Shown here: positions 1-11,486 of the stretch, in pieces
Layout of the letters: each line of letters opens with the position of its first letter
Position numbering within the stretch: the stretch's first letter is position 1
Program-made: the position numbers and the translations under genes
Notes under the pieces: model-generated
Database searches by the model: none
The model's input: the letters and a program-made list of their open reading frames with translations, nothing else
Told to the model about the DNA's origin: nothing
From: Roseobacter sp.
Lineage (GTDB): Bacteria > Pseudomonadota > Alphaproteobacteria > Rhodobacterales > Rhodobacteraceae
NCBI GenBank assembly: GCA_024636495.1
Contig: JAGXGZ010000086.1
Location: 1-64,000 of the forward strand
Length of the DNA: 64,000 bases
Reading direction: 5' to 3'

Positions 1-49
1 AGATCGAAACTTCTTTGAGTGATACGTCTAATCCTGCATAATATGTCAT
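1..49 (-). CDS. IS110-family transposase, N-terminal fragment cut by the window edge
   Basis: Only the first 16 codons lie in the window; the gene continues past base 1. The reading begins MTYYAGLDVSLKEVSI, which matches the very conserved start of IS110-family DEDD transposases, where the Asp of GLDVS belongs to the RuvC-like active site. A Shine-Dalgarno-like GAGGAG lies about 6 bases upstream on the minus strand. These enzymes move their element with a structured non-coding (bridge) RNA transcribed from the element end next to the gene. The rest of the element is outside the window, so intactness cannot be judged. Confidence 0.75.
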   Translation of the reverse strand, partial: MTYYAGLDVSLKEVSI

Positions 50-88
50 GGTCGTTCTCCTCACGGCTTGTTTCCATGAGGCCCACTA

Positions 89-166
89 TAGCAGGACCTC
101 GTTCGCCACTGGAGAGCGGCCGCCGCAATCACACCATGTCGAATCTTGTCTAGCCAGGTCCTGCTA
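89..166. repeat. 11-bp perfect inverted repeat beside the IS110 gene
   Basis: TAGCAGGACCT at 89-99 is exactly complementary to AGGTCCTGCTA at 156-166, with 56 bases between. It lies between the transposase start and the broken integrase. It could be part of the element end, a sub-terminal repeat as in the IS1111 group, or a stem of an element-encoded bridge RNA. Which of these applies cannot be decided from this window. Confidence 0.45.
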
Positions 167-771
167 AATGCGGGGCTGGCATATGCAGCCGTTGATTGCG
201 ACGCTGCTGCCACTCCCCTGAAGCGAATGATCTGCCAACGGGATGGCCCAATGATAGCCCTACTGGCCCTTCTGCCAATCCGGCGACGCTCGTTCTGCGA
301 GCTCGCTTTGGGCCAATCAGTTCACGTAAACGACGATGAGATCCTCATTTCACTGTCGGAGGACATGACCAAGACAGGTTTGCCATGGGAGGCGGCAGTT
401 CCAAAGCAGATTGAACCTACCTTGCGCCACTATATCGGGGAGGTGCGACCCGCTCTCTTGGCGCGCGGGGCACAGTCCCATGATACCCTCTGGGTCGGCA
501 AGAAGGGCGAGATCATCGCCCAGGACTACATCGGTAGCCGTATTGGCACTCTGACTCTCAAACTAACCGGCAAGCGCGTTCCTCCGCATTTTTTCCGGGA
601 TGCCGCCGCGACGACCTTGGCAAGGACATCGCCAGAAAGTGCGCGACTGATCCGGTCGGTTCTGGCACATTCAGGTTTCAGAACGGCTGAACGGCATTAC
701 ATACACGCCCAAACCATCGATGCCGGCAGGAACTATGCGGCCCTGCTCAGACGCCTCAAGGGGGATAGATC

Positions 772-775
<4 letters not shown>
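146..775 (+). pseudogene. Tyrosine recombinase/integrase, N-terminally truncated
   Basis: This is the catalytic half of a phage-type integrase. With TTG at 146 as residue 1, the catalytic pattern is visible: Arg46/47 (PIRRRS), Lys76 in the hairpin, His148 and Arg151 (HFFR), His175 (LAHSG) and Tyr185 (RHYIH). The family normally has 100 to 200 further residues with the arm- and core-binding domains, and these are absent. The frame is open only back to base 92 and no good start is present. The missing part abuts the IS110 end, so insertion or deletion by that element is the likely cause. The 3' end overlaps the serine recombinase start by 4 bases (ATGA), so the two were probably expressed together. 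A shorter functional protein cannot be excluded. Confidence 0.7.
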
Positions 776-2445
<1,670 letters not shown>

Positions 2446-2665
2446 TGGGCTGACTAACTGTCTTCCAAGCGGGCCGCAAGGTGCTCAAGGGTAGTTTTTT
2501 GGAAATTATCAATAATAATTTCAAAAAGCTGTTTCGCTTACCTGAAAAGATCAACCGCGGTTTCAAATATCAAGGCACTGTCTACCTAGAAAACCTCGAG
2601 AAGGATTTCCCATCCGTTCTTCAAATGTCCAGAGCGCAACCACAGATCCTTTACTACGGTACGTT

Positions 2666-3907
2666 TCAGGCGGCTGGTTTTTGGCGGAAACGTTCTGGGC
2701 TTTGAACTGTGCCAGTATCGAAGAGTTGCGCGATCTCTGTGTCGGTCATGCGCACGACATCACCCAAGATTTCTTCGGTGTGCATGCCCAAAGCGGGTGC
2801 AGGCTGGGGGACTTCACGCGGGAACGTCGAAAAATTCAGGGGCGATCCTGGCACCATAAACCTTCCAAGCCCCGGATTATCTATCGTTTTGAACATCGGA
2901 TTGGCCTCGGAAAGATCATCATCCTCAACCAAGGCGGTCTCAAAATCCCGAAAGATCGAAAACGTCAGACCTGCGGCTTCAAACGCTGGGGCAAAATCCT
3001 GGACAGCGTGTGATGCAAAAAACGGGGTCAAGACGGCTGTAATGTCAGCACGATGAACGAACCGCGTCCCCTCGTCGCGCAAGTCGATCTTTAAGCGGCT
3101 TTCCAATTGCGCCATCTGATCGGTCGTATTCGTCTGCTTGACCAAACCGCGCCACTGGCGGTCGGTCAGGCCGATAACCATAACGCGCTGCCCGTCTTTG
3201 CACACGAAGTCCTGACCGTATGCACCGTAAAGCGCATTGCCGGATTTGCCGCGCTTTTTTCCACCGGTCTGCGTATCGCCAATGATGCCCAGATGTCCCA
3301 ACATGGCAGCCGCTGCATCTTTCAGCGCAAATTCGACGTCTTGGCCTTGTCCGGTCTTAAGGCGATGCCGTTCGGCAGCCAGCAGCGCCGACACCATCAT
3401 GTTTCCCGCGATGCAGTCCCAGGCAGGCAACGCATGTGCGACGGGCTCTGTCGATCCTTCGGGGCCTGTAATTGCAGGAAAGCCGATAGCGGGGTTTACC
3501 GTATAGTCGACAGCGGGGCGCCCTGCCCTGTCGCCTTTTAGTGCTACCATGATCAGGTCTTTGCGGTGTTTGCTTAAGGATGGGTAATCCATCCAGCCGC
3601 GCACCTTGAGGTTGGTCAGAAACAACCCTGCATCTTCACCGGGTGCGGTAATGATCTGGGTCACCAATTCGCGCCCCCGCTCTGACGACATATCGACGGC
3701 GATTGATTTCTTGCCTTTGTTCATGCCCGCCCAAAAATGGCTTTCGCCATTTGCGGCAACCGGCCAGCGGCGCGCATCAAGGCCACCGATGATGCGGTCG
3801 AAACGGATGACTTCGGCCCCCATCTGCGCCAGTGTCATCCCAGCCAACGGCACCGCAACAAACGCCGAGCCTTCTACGACGCGCATTCCTTTGAGTATTC
3901 CGGACAT
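2666..3907 (-). CDS. mct: Family III CoA-transferase, 2-methylfumaryl-CoA isomerase (Mct)-like
   Basis: A CaiB/BaiF-type CoA-transferase of 413 residues from the ATG at 3907. That start is chosen because a GGAGGGGGG ribosome site precedes it and MSGILKGMRVVEGSAF matches the family start. In Chloroflexus, Mct moves CoA within mesaconyl-CoA from C1 to C4. Conserved segments shared with that enzyme include GGMTLAQMGAEVIRFD-like, GMNKGKKSIAVD, DYTVNP and LPAWD, the last giving the probable catalytic Asp at about 164. The start overlaps the stop of the upstream MaoC-like hydratase (TAATG), the same pairing as Mct with Meh in the 3-hydroxypropionate bi-cycle. Assignment rests on remembered similarity; another dicarboxylic acid CoA transferase remains possible. 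Confidence 0.7.
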   Translation of the reverse strand: MSGILKGMRVVEGSAFVAVPLAGMTLAQMGAEVIRFDRIIGGLDARRWPVAANGESHFWAGMNKGKKSIAVDMSSERGRELVTQIITAPGEDAGLFLTNLKVRGWMDYPSLSKHRKDLIMVALKGDRAGRPAVDYTVNPAIGFPAITGPEGSTEPVAHALPAWDCIAGNMMVSALLAAERHRLKTGQGQDVEFALKDAAAAMLGHLGIIGDTQTGGKKRGKSGNALYGAYGQDFVCKDGQRVMVIGLTDRQWRGLVKQTNTTDQMAQLESRLKIDLRDEGTRFVHRADITAVLTPFFASHAVQDFAPAFEAAGLTFSIFRDFETALVEDDDLSEANPMFKTIDNPGLGRFMVPGSPLNFSTFPREVPQPAPALGMHTEEILGDVVRMTDTEIAQLFDTGTVQSPERFRQKPAA

Positions 3908-4755
3908 TATTCCCCCCTCCATGTTACAGTCGCCTGCTGGCCCTGATGGCCCCCCGGAACACCCGTGCAAAGCGACATCCCTTCATCGGAGGCGTCATAC
4001 CCAAACACATGCAGGTCATCGGTGTAAAAAAGCGGATGGACGCCGCGATAGCTGAACGAGGCAGGCGCGCGGCCCGTGTGGTCAATCGCCGCTTGCAGCA
4101 AAAGCGTGGCCTGCAACGGCCCGTGCACCACCAGTCCGGGGTATTTCTCGACCTGCTGGGCATAGGCAAGATCATAGTGGATGCGGTGCGCGTTGTAGGT
4201 TGCTGCCGAATAGCGAAACAGCCTGACTTCGTTCATTGGTGTTTGCACAGCAAAATCGGTTTGCGCTGGCACGGGGCGGGGTTTGGGCGGTGTGAAGGTA
4301 TCGGGGATTTCAAGGTAGACGATATTCTGGATCTCAGACACGGCCAGCGTGTCGCCAACATACGTCTCATGGGAAACTGACACAAAAACCATCGTTTCCG
4401 ACTTTTCGTCGATGGAGGTGATGGTCGAAACCTGCCGCAGGTTTTCCTCGACATAGAGGGGAGCATGGAACGTTACGTCGCCACCGGCCCACATCCGCCT
4501 TTCAAGCTTTACCGGTGGAAGGAAGTCTCCACGCTGTGGGTGGCCGTCTTGGGTTATCTTATCCATGGTCATCTTCGGCGTGAAGGCGGCCCAATGCCAA
4601 AGCACTGGCATCGCATCGCCGTTTGCCGGTGCAGTTGCCTCTGGCTGCCCCAAAACGGCATGAAGCATCTGGGCGATATCGCCCCCCAGCCTGCCGTCTT
4701 GGCTTTGGGTTTTTCCAACCCATTGGGACAAATCTGTTTGCAACATGCCAAGCAC
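3907..4755 (-). CDS. meh: MaoC-like acyl-CoA hydratase, mesaconyl-C4-CoA hydratase (Meh)-like
   Basis: About 280 residues with a double hot-dog (MaoC N-terminal plus C-terminal) layout. The N-terminal half runs to about residue 130 and the C-terminal half carries the hydratase-like segment NAHRIHYDLAYA followed by VVHGPLQATLL, as in HTD2/Meh proteins. Meh hydrates mesaconyl-C4-CoA to citramalyl-CoA. A GTG at 4755 and an ATG at 4746 are both possible starts; AAGGGAG lies upstream. The stop codon overlaps the Mct-like start by one base, so the two are translationally coupled. Together they would join mesaconyl-CoA from the ethylmalonyl-CoA pathway, common in this bacterial group, to citramalyl-CoA and hence pyruvate plus acetyl-CoA. 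That link is inference. Confidence 0.65.
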   Translation of the reverse strand: MLGMLQTDLSQWVGKTQSQDGRLGGDIAQMLHAVLGQPEATAPANGDAMPVLWHWAAFTPKMTMDKITQDGHPQRGDFLPPVKLERRMWAGGDVTFHAPLYVEENLRQVSTITSIDEKSETMVFVSVSHETYVGDTLAVSEIQNIVYLEIPDTFTPPKPRPVPAQTDFAVQTPMNEVRLFRYSAATYNAHRIHYDLAYAQQVEKYPGLVVHGPLQATLLLQAAIDHTGRAPASFSYRGVHPLFYTDDLHVFGYDASDEGMSLCTGVPGGHQGQQATVTWRGE

Positions 4756-5041
4756 TTCTTTTTTCTAAACTCCCTTCATAAGGGTGATAGAGATCAAATA
4801 AAGTCAAACGTTTTTAAAGGCTTAGCGGTAGACACTGGTATACAATAGGCTGATTTTCCGCAGTGCGGCATGAAAACGGTCTTCAAACCATTCGGTTTTT
4901 TACGAGTTTCTGCGGGTGCATTCAGCCCTCAGAAAACTTGCAAAGTTAATCGGCGTTCAGTGGCAGTCCAGCACTTTGGCACGCCCGATGACAGGAAAGC
5001 TGGACAGATAGCCCAGCCAGTCATGCGTCACGAATCCGCGC

Positions 5042-6145
5042 CTAAGACAAGTCGCTGATGTGATAGGCCGACCGCGCCAACCAGTCAGGCGACACTTCGA
5101 TCCCCCACCCCGGAGCATCGGTCACGCGGGCATGGCCGTCCTCAATGCGGTACGGGGATTGAACGAACAGCCCTTCTTGCCAAGGGTAGTAATCAGCCCC
5201 TTCAATCGAGAATTCCAAATACTTGCCCGCATTGGGAATGGCGCGCAAAAGATGCATGGTGAACAAGGTCACAAGCGACCAGTTCGCGCAATGCGGGGTC
5301 ACTGGCAAGCCCGCTGCCTTGGCCATTTCCACCACACGAAGGGTGCGCGAAATGCCCCCGAGATACAAAATATCGGGCTGAACGATATCAACGGCGCGCA
5401 TGTCGATCATGCGTTTCCACGTCGGAAGATCGCAATCCTGCTCGCCCCCCGTTACGTCAATATCCAGCGCATCGGTCACTTGCTTGGTCTGCTCCAGTTC
5501 CCAATAGGGACAGGGTTCCTCATAGTGGCAAAACCCGTTGTCTTGCAGGATATGCCCGACCTCGATCGCGCGATCGGGGGAATAGCAGCTGTTGGCGTCA
5601 ATCAGCAGATCCACATCATCGCCCAATTCGCGGCGCATGGTGGGGATGATCTCTTCGGTGCGGCCGGGCCATTCGTCTTTGTTGCGGCCCACCTCGGCCC
5701 CTGCGCGCACCTTGAAAGCGTCGAACCCTTGGGTATCGCGCAGATGTTTCAGGCGTGCCGCCTCATCCGCCGGAGTGATATCGCGCTTCATTGATGACGC
5801 ATAAGCGCGGATCAGACCGGGCGTGCCCCCCAACAGTTCAACCACGGGTTTGCCTTGCTGTTTGCCACGCAAATCCCAGATCGCCGTGTCCAGACCCGCC
5901 ATTGCACGGCGCAGATATGAGCCGGGGAATTTATGTTCACGCTCGGTCACGATATCCAGCAGATCATCCAGATCGGTCGTGTCTTGCCCAAGGGTCCAGG
6001 GGGCAACTTGGCGGTGCAAAACCTGACAGGTAATATCCGAATGATAGGTCGACACCTGCCCCCATCCTTGGGAACCATCCTCTGCCGTGATGCGGACAAA
6101 CCCCACATCGGGGGTGGTGAAAGTCTCGATTGATTTCAGCTTCAT
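5042..6145 (-). CDS. Mandelate racemase/muconate lactonizing enzyme family (enolase superfamily)
   Basis: A 367-residue enolase-superfamily enzyme, which abstracts the alpha proton of a carboxylate using a barrel with Mg2+. Visible active-site set: Lys145-x-Arg147 (FKVRAG), metal ligands Asp183 (LIDAN), Glu209 (YEEPCP) and Glu235 (GGEQD), Asp258 and His285 (TPHCANWS). The N-terminal capping domain (1-120) and the barrel are both full length. The His plus KxR arrangement is typical of sugar-acid dehydratases and racemases; the substrate is not readable. It starts 12 bases after the GMC oxidoreductase stop, so the two form an operon, and a 286-base gap separates it from the Meh/Mct-like pair. 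Confidence 0.85.
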   Translation of the reverse strand: MKLKSIETFTTPDVGFVRITAEDGSQGWGQVSTYHSDITCQVLHRQVAPWTLGQDTTDLDDLLDIVTEREHKFPGSYLRRAMAGLDTAIWDLRGKQQGKPVVELLGGTPGLIRAYASSMKRDITPADEAARLKHLRDTQGFDAFKVRAGAEVGRNKDEWPGRTEEIIPTMRRELGDDVDLLIDANSCYSPDRAIEVGHILQDNGFCHYEEPCPYWELEQTKQVTDALDIDVTGGEQDCDLPTWKRMIDMRAVDIVQPDILYLGGISRTLRVVEMAKAAGLPVTPHCANWSLVTLFTMHLLRAIPNAGKYLEFSIEGADYYPWQEGLFVQSPYRIEDGHARVTDAPGWGIEVSPDWLARSAYHISDLS

Positions 6146-6157
6146 TGCACGTCCTTT

Positions 6158-7774
6158 TCAGCGCTTGGCATCCGCAAGAATAAGATCAGAGGCCATTTCC
6201 CCCACCATAATGGCAGGCGCATTGGTGTTTCCCGTGGGGATGGTTGGAAAGATCGACGCATCAGCCACCCGCAACCCTTGGATGCCGTGCACCCTCAGGC
6301 GGGCATCGACAACCGAACTGGACGGATCGGCCCCCATCCGGCAGGTCGAACACTGATGGAACACGGTCCATGCTTTTTGACGGTTGTAGCGGGCAATATC
6401 CTCGTCGGTGGCGATATCCGCACCGGGGTAAAGCTCGCTTTCGATCACGGCCTGCATCGCGGCAGTGCCTGCGATGTCGCGCATCAGTTTTGTGCCTGCT
6501 ACCATCAAGGCAAGATCATGTTCGGTGTCCAGATAGTTGGGGTGCATTTCGGGTGCGGCCATCGGGTCAGGTGACCGGATTTGCAGATGCCCGACGCTGG
6601 TGGGTTTGCACGGGTTGAAACCCATCAAAAACCCTTGGAACGGATCGGGGTTCATCAAGGGGCGCACGCCCACCGGCGCACGGGTATAGCTGACGGGCGA
6701 GAAATAAAGCTGCAAGTCAGGCCCGTCCGAGGCCTCAGAAACCCGCACAAACCCGCCGCCTTGATTAAGGCTCAGCGACAAGGGCCCTTTGCGCTTGAGC
6801 GCATAGTGCAGCGCGGCTTTGACCTTGCCCAGCAGCGGGCGCAGTTCCTTGTTCAGGCTGGCGACTTTTGAAACATAAAGGTTGTCGCTGCCTAGATGAT
6901 CTTGGAGGTTGCGCCCGACCTGCGAGGCGTCCAGCACCACATCAACCCCATGCTCTTGCAGCACCTTGCCCGGCCCTATGCCCGACAGTTGCAACAGCTG
7001 GGGCGAATTGATCGCCCCCCCGCACAAGATTACTTCGGCGCGGGCATGCATGGTTTTGGTCTGCCCATTTTGCACATAGTCGACGCCAATGGCGTGCTTG
7101 CCCTCGAACAGCACGCGGGTGACATGGGCGCGCGTGCGGATATCAAGATTGCCGCGTTTTCTGGCGGGCTTGAGATAACAGCGCGCCGCCGAGGCGCGCC
7201 AACCGCCCTTGGTCGTGATCTGATAGCAGGCCGCCCCGTCCATATCAGCGCCGTTGTAGTCATGATTGGTCTCAATACCTGCCTGTTTTGCCGCCTCAAG
7301 ATAGACACGGGTTAGCGGATGCACCTCGTCCGTGACATCATGCACAGCCAAGGGGCCGCCGACCCCGCGCAGATCGCTTGCCGGGCCATCCCAATCTTCC
7401 ATACGCTTGAAAACGGGGGCAACATCATCCCAGCCCCAGCCGGGTGCGACGGTGCCCCATTCGGCATAGTCGCGCGGATGGCCGCGCACATAAACCATCG
7501 CATTGATCGAACTGGACCCACCCAATACCTTGCCGCGGGGCCAATAGGACCGTTGATTATCCAGACCGGGAACAGGTTCAGTTGTGTATTTCCAATTTAC
7601 CCGTTGGTCATAATAAACCTTGCCATAGCCAATAGGCATCTGCACCCATGGGTTCAGGTCTGACCCACCCGCCTCAAGCAGCAGAACGCGGAACTTGCCG
7701 CAAGCTGTCAGCCGGTTGGCCAACACCGATCCGGCAGATCCCGCGCCAACGATGACATAATCAAACTGATCCAA
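6158..7774 (-). CDS. GMC-family FAD oxidoreductase (choline/alcohol dehydrogenase-like)
   Basis: A 538-residue glucose-methanol-choline oxidoreductase. The Rossmann motif GAGSAG (residues 10-15) binds FAD, the GMC signature PRGKVLGGSSSINAMVYVRG lies around residues 80-105, and the active-site His473 sits in HQCSTCRMG with Asn518 in PTGNTNAPA. No signal peptide is visible, so it is cytoplasmic. Members oxidise primary alcohols to aldehydes or further; BetA-like choline dehydrogenases are close relatives, but no betaine genes adjoin it. It leads the minus-strand set with the enolase-superfamily enzyme and is divergent from the amidase, so an alcohol-bearing substrate of that cluster is a reasonable guess. 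Confidence 0.88.
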   Translation of the reverse strand: MDQFDYVIVGAGSAGSVLANRLTACGKFRVLLLEAGGSDLNPWVQMPIGYGKVYYDQRVNWKYTTEPVPGLDNQRSYWPRGKVLGGSSSINAMVYVRGHPRDYAEWGTVAPGWGWDDVAPVFKRMEDWDGPASDLRGVGGPLAVHDVTDEVHPLTRVYLEAAKQAGIETNHDYNGADMDGAACYQITTKGGWRASAARCYLKPARKRGNLDIRTRAHVTRVLFEGKHAIGVDYVQNGQTKTMHARAEVILCGGAINSPQLLQLSGIGPGKVLQEHGVDVVLDASQVGRNLQDHLGSDNLYVSKVASLNKELRPLLGKVKAALHYALKRKGPLSLSLNQGGGFVRVSEASDGPDLQLYFSPVSYTRAPVGVRPLMNPDPFQGFLMGFNPCKPTSVGHLQIRSPDPMAAPEMHPNYLDTEHDLALMVAGTKLMRDIAGTAAMQAVIESELYPGADIATDEDIARYNRQKAWTVFHQCSTCRMGADPSSSVVDARLRVHGIQGLRVADASIFPTIPTGNTNAPAIMVGEMASDLILADAKR

Positions 7775-8033
7775 CTTAATTCTCCGAAACGTTCGGCGTG
7801 CACAGGTGCGACCTGATCTTTCAAGGCGCTGTCGTATTGATCATGTTTTCCCCGATCACCGCAACATCAATGCCGTCGAAAAAGCACGCTAAACCGAGGA
7901 CCGCCCCCGCGCCGAAGGACAAGGTCGCTTGCGTTCGGTTCGCACCGTCCTAAACTGATGATAGTTTTTGGCTTTGGGCGCACCTGCACCGCATGCCCCA
8001 TTTGCCCCCACGCCTAGTGAAGAAAGCAATCAA

Positions 8034-9485
8034 ATGGCCCAACACGATCAAGAAGACGCAACATTTCTAGCGCAGCAAGTCGCATCGGGGGCGGTTTCGC
8101 CTGACGAATTGCTGGATGCAGCTTTGGCCCGTGTTGCAGCGTTCAACCCCCAGCTTAACGCCGTCGTTTTACTGCAAGAGGAAACAGCCCGCCAAGCGAT
8201 CAAGGCAGGTTTGCCCGACGGGCCATTCAAGGGCGTCCCCTTCTTGATGAAAGATCTTGGGGCCGAGGCCAAGGATTTCCCGTCTCACAGCGGTTCAAAC
8301 CTGCTGAAAGACACGCGCTATTCCTACGACAGCGCCATTTACGAACGCATGAAAAGCACCGGTGTTGTCACATTCGGGCGCACCACATCGCCGGAGGGCG
8401 GGATTGGCCCGGTGACCGAGGCCAGTGTCTACGGCGCGCCGACCCGCAATCCATGGAGCCTGTCGAATACATCTGGCGGATCGTCTGGCGGTTCGGGTGC
8501 TGCTGTGGCCGCGGGTATCGTGCCAATGGCGCATGGCTCTGACGGGGGTGGGTCTGTTCGCATTCCTGCTTCCAGCTGCGGGTTGTTCGGCTTCAAGGCG
8601 ACACGTGCGCGGTTCCCGGATGGTCCGGCCTCGGGCGAAGGATGGGGGGGCATGGCGATCGACGGTTTCCTGTCTCACTCTGTGCGCGACAATGCCGCGA
8701 TGATGGACGCCTGCGCAGGTCCGGACGCAGGTGCGCCCTATGCGGCCCCCGCGATGGAGATGACGTATGCCAAGGCGATTACCCGTCCTCCGCGCCGACT
8801 AAGGATCGCGCTATGCGACACCACCTTTACGGGCGCACCCATTGACCCGGCCTGTAAGGCGGCTGTCGCTAAGACGGCAAAAATATTGGAAGGGTTGGGA
8901 CATCATGTAAGCCCCGGCCGCCCAGATGCGGATCACGAGGGCATGATGCACGCCTGGACCAAGATCGTTGCATGTGGGACAGCCCTGTGGATCGAGAACA
9001 CAGTCAAAGCCAAAGGCCGCGCCGTCCAGCAAGGGGACGTTCAAGGCATTGCACGCAGCGCGCTGGCCTTTGCGCAAGGTATTTCGGGGGCCGCATATCT
9101 TGGGGCCGTCAACAAGATTCATGCCTACGGGCGCGAAATGGCAGCGGCGTTCAATGACGTTGATATCATCCTGTCCGCCACCTTGGCCGAGCCGCCCGCG
9201 CTTGTCGGCCGCTTTACCCATGATCGCGACGATTACGAGAACTACCGGATCGGCCCGGATGGCGTTTTTGCCTATTCGCCCTTTTGTGCGGCCTTCAATG
9301 CCAGTGGCCAGCCCGCAGCGTCTGTGCCCCTGCATTGGACAGACGATGGTCTGCCGGTCGGTATCCATCTTGCAGCCCCTTATGGCGATGATGCTACGTT
9401 GATTGCCCTTTGTGCAGAACTTGAGCAGGCAGCCCCATGGGCACAGCACCGCCCCAAAATGCTGACAGATTTCCTTGCATCATGA
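8034..9485 (+). CDS. Amidase (amidase signature family)
   Basis: About 483 residues from ATG at 8034, chosen over an upstream TTG at 7968 because it has a GAAGAAAG site just upstream and fits the family start. The Ser-cisSer-Lys triad is visible: Lys73 (FLMKD), a cis-Ser in the glycine-rich SGGSSGGSG segment at about 150, and the nucleophile at about Ser174 ([10 protein letters not shown]). These enzymes hydrolyse amides to acid plus ammonia or amine; they also include GatA and aryl-acylamidases, but no gatB/gatC neighbours are present. It heads a plus-strand run followed immediately by a Pot-type importer, suggesting hydrolysis of an imported amide or polyamine derivative (inference). Confidence 0.88.
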   Translation: MAQHDQEDATFLAQQVASGAVSPDELLDAALARVAAFNPQLNAVVLLQEETARQAIKAGLPDGPFKGVPFLMKDLGAEAKDFPSHSGSNLLKDTRYSYDSAIYERMKSTGVVTFGRTTSPEGGIGPVTEASVYGAPTRNPWSLSNTSGGSSGGSGAAVAAGIVPMAHGSDGGGSVRIPASSCGLFGFKATRARFPDGPASGEGWGGMAIDGFLSHSVRDNAAMMDACAGPDAGAPYAAPAMEMTYAKAITRPPRRLRIALCDTTFTGAPIDPACKAAVAKTAKILEGLGHHVSPGRPDADHEGMMHAWTKIVACGTALWIENTVKAKGRAVQQGDVQGIARSALAFAQGISGAAYLGAVNKIHAYGREMAAAFNDVDIILSATLAEPPALVGRFTHDRDDYENYRIGPDGVFAYSPFCAAFNASGQPAASVPLHWTDDGLPVGIHLAAPYGDDATLIALCAELEQAAPWAQHRPKMLTDFLAS

Positions 9486-9501
9486 TACAGGCCAGCCCAA
9501 G

Positions 9502-10584
9502 ATGAACCCGCAGCGGGGGATTTGCAGCTTGAATACAGATATCGCAGTCGACGCGCGGAATGTCGGAAAGATCTATGGGGCTGGTGCAGGTGCCGTTACC
9601 GCGCTTGGGGATGTTTCGATCGCAATCGAAAAGGGCGAGTTTTTTACACTGCTAGGCCCATCAGGCTGCGGCAAGACAACTTTGCTGCGGTGCATCGCCG
9701 GATTTGAGACCCCGACAACCGGCACGATACATTTGTCAGGGCGCGATATCACCTATGACCCTCCCTATCAGCGTCCCGTTAACACCGTCTTTCAATCCTA
9801 TGCGCTGTTTCCGCATCTGACTGTCGCGCAGAATGTCGGTTTCGGTCTGAAGATGCAGGGCACGTCGGCCGCGAATGTGGCAAATGCGGTTGAACGTGTC
9901 CTGGCCTTGGTCAAGCTTGAAGCCTTTGCAGACCGCTTGCCCCAGCAATTGTCCGGCGGCCAGCAGCAGCGTGTGGCACTGGCGCGCGCCCTCGCCCCCG
10001 AACCCGAAGTTCTGCTGCTGGACGAGCCGCTATCGGCGTTGGACCTGAAACTGCGCAAGGAAATGCAAAGCGAACTGAAGCGTCTTCAGACCGAGACGGG
10101 GATCACGTTTATTTTCGTGACCCATGATCAGGAAGAAGCGCTCACAATGTCGAACCGGATCGGCGTGATGTCTGCTGGCGCGCTTTTGCAGGTCGGCACC
10201 CCGCATGACATATATGAAAGCCCGGTTAACCGCTTTGTTGCCGATTTCATCGGCGAGACGAACTTTCTTGAGGGCGAAGTTGAAGCTGGTCAGGTCCGGA
10301 TCGGGACCGGCGATCTGCTTGGCGTGGACTTGGACGGGCAAACGGGTGCAGTGACCTTGGCCATCCGCCCAGAGCAGGTCAGCGTGACAGCGGCAGACGC
10401 GCAGATAAGCGGAAAGATCGCAGAGGCCACGTATCTGGGCACCGACACCCATTACACAATCGGTTTAAGTGATGGCAGCCATCTGGTTGCGCGCGTCCAG
10501 TCAAATTCGGCCGCCGCGTTCAGTGTCGGCGATACCGTTGGCGTCGCCATTGACGCGAAAGCCGTTCAGGTTTTGAAATCATGA
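9502..10584 (+). CDS. potA: ABC transporter ATP-binding protein, PotA type
   Basis: The ATPase of a spermidine/putrescine-type importer. It shows Walker [10 protein letters not shown], the signature LSGGQQQR, Walker [12 protein letters not shown], the switch His in THDQEEA and a C-terminal TOBE domain (about the last 80 residues). Start is uncertain: ATG at 9502 has a weak ribosome site, whereas TTG at 9529 has GGGGGA eight bases upstream and matches the usual family start. The stop overlaps the next permease start by 4 bases. The order PotA, PotB, PotC, PotD follows the family operon. The ligand cannot be read, and related systems carry polyamines or opine-like compounds. Confidence 0.9.
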   Translation: MNPQRGICSLNTDIAVDARNVGKIYGAGAGAVTALGDVSIAIEKGEFFTLLGPSGCGKTTLLRCIAGFETPTTGTIHLSGRDITYDPPYQRPVNTVFQSYALFPHLTVAQNVGFGLKMQGTSAANVANAVERVLALVKLEAFADRLPQQLSGGQQQRVALARALAPEPEVLLLDEPLSALDLKLRKEMQSELKRLQTETGITFIFVTHDQEEALTMSNRIGVMSAGALLQVGTPHDIYESPVNRFVADFIGETNFLEGEVEAGQVRIGTGDLLGVDLDGQTGAVTLAIRPEQVSVTAADAQISGKIAEATYLGTDTHYTIGLSDGSHLVARVQSNSAAAFSVGDTVGVAIDAKAVQVLKS

Positions 10585-11486
10585 GCCGCCGCCACACGCC
10601 CGGTCGCAGTAAAGGCGTCAATGGCTGGCTTTTGTCGACCCCTGCCCTGATCTTGCTGCTGCTGGCGGCCAGTGGCCCCCTGATCATCGTTGCGATCTAT
10701 TCGGTGCTTGAAAAGGGCGACTATTCCGGCGTGCGCTGGATCCTGTCCGGCGAAGGATGGTTCCGCGTCCTGTTTGAAAAGGACATCTTTGACCAAACGA
10801 TCAGCCTTGCAGATGCGAACCTGTCGATCTTCTGGCGGTCTTTCAAGCTTTCCATCGCAACGACGGTCATCACCTTTGCCTTCGGTCTGCCCACTGCATG
10901 GTTTATTGCCACACGCCCGGCAAAGTCGCGCGCATTCTGGTTGTTTCTGATCACCATACCGTTTTGGACGAACTTGCTGATCCGGACGTTCGCCATCATG
11001 GAAGTGATCCGCAATCAGGGCATTCTCAATACGTTCCTGATGCATTCCGGCTTGATATCAGAGCCGATCCAGATCCTGTATACCGACACGGCGGTGCTGA
11101 TCGGTATGACCTATGTTTATCTGCCGTTGATGGTCTTGCCCCTTTATGCAGCGATTGACCGGTTCGATTTCCGCCTGATTGAGGCGGGGTATGATCTTTA
11201 TGCTTCGCGCTGGCAGGTCTTGCGCGGAGTAATCTTGCCGATCATCAAACCGGGCATCATCGCGGGCTCTATACTGGTCTTTATCCCTAGCCTTGGGGCC
11301 TATGTGACCCCCCGCGTTTTGGGCGGTGGCAAAAACATGATGATCGGTAATTTTATCGAGCTTCAATTTGGCCAGGGTCAGAACTGGCCTTTGGGGGCCG
11401 CCCTTTCCACCGTGCTTTTGCTGGTCGTGCTGGTCTCATTGCTTGTCTATACGCGGGCATCATCGCGGGATAATCCCAATGGATAA
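10581..11486 (+). CDS. potB: ABC transporter permease, PotB type
   Basis: A 301-residue inner-membrane permease with about six hydrophobic helices, beginning with [15 protein letters not shown] near residues 22-36. The cytoplasmic EAA loop is visible in the [19 protein letters not shown] region (about 210-230), which docks on the ATPase. The long extracytoplasmic segment after helix 1 (about 45-85) is typical of PotB. It overlaps the ATPase gene by 4 bases at its start and the PotC-type gene by 8 bases at its end, so the three membrane and ATPase subunits are translationally linked. Confidence 0.88.
   Translation: MSRRHTPGRSKGVNGWLLSTPALILLLLAASGPLIIVAIYSVLEKGDYSGVRWILSGEGWFRVLFEKDIFDQTISLADANLSIFWRSFKLSIATTVITFAFGLPTAWFIATRPAKSRAFWLFLITIPFWTNLLIRTFAIMEVIRNQGILNTFLMHSGLISEPIQILYTDTAVLIGMTYVYLPLMVLPLYAAIDRFDFRLIEAGYDLYASRWQVLRGVILPIIKPGIIAGSILVFIPSLGAYVTPRVLGGGKNMMIGNFIELQFGQGQNWPLGAALSTVLLLVVLVSLLVYTRASSRDNPNG

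Noticed and set aside
2481-2705. A 74-codon plus-strand frame after the tRNA gene
   Set aside because: No family similarity, no ribosome site, and it runs into the opposite-strand CoA-transferase gene.
8811-9449. A 212-codon minus-strand frame opposite the amidase gene
   Set aside because: It is the antisense shadow of a clear amidase; GC-rich third positions of the real gene keep the frame open.
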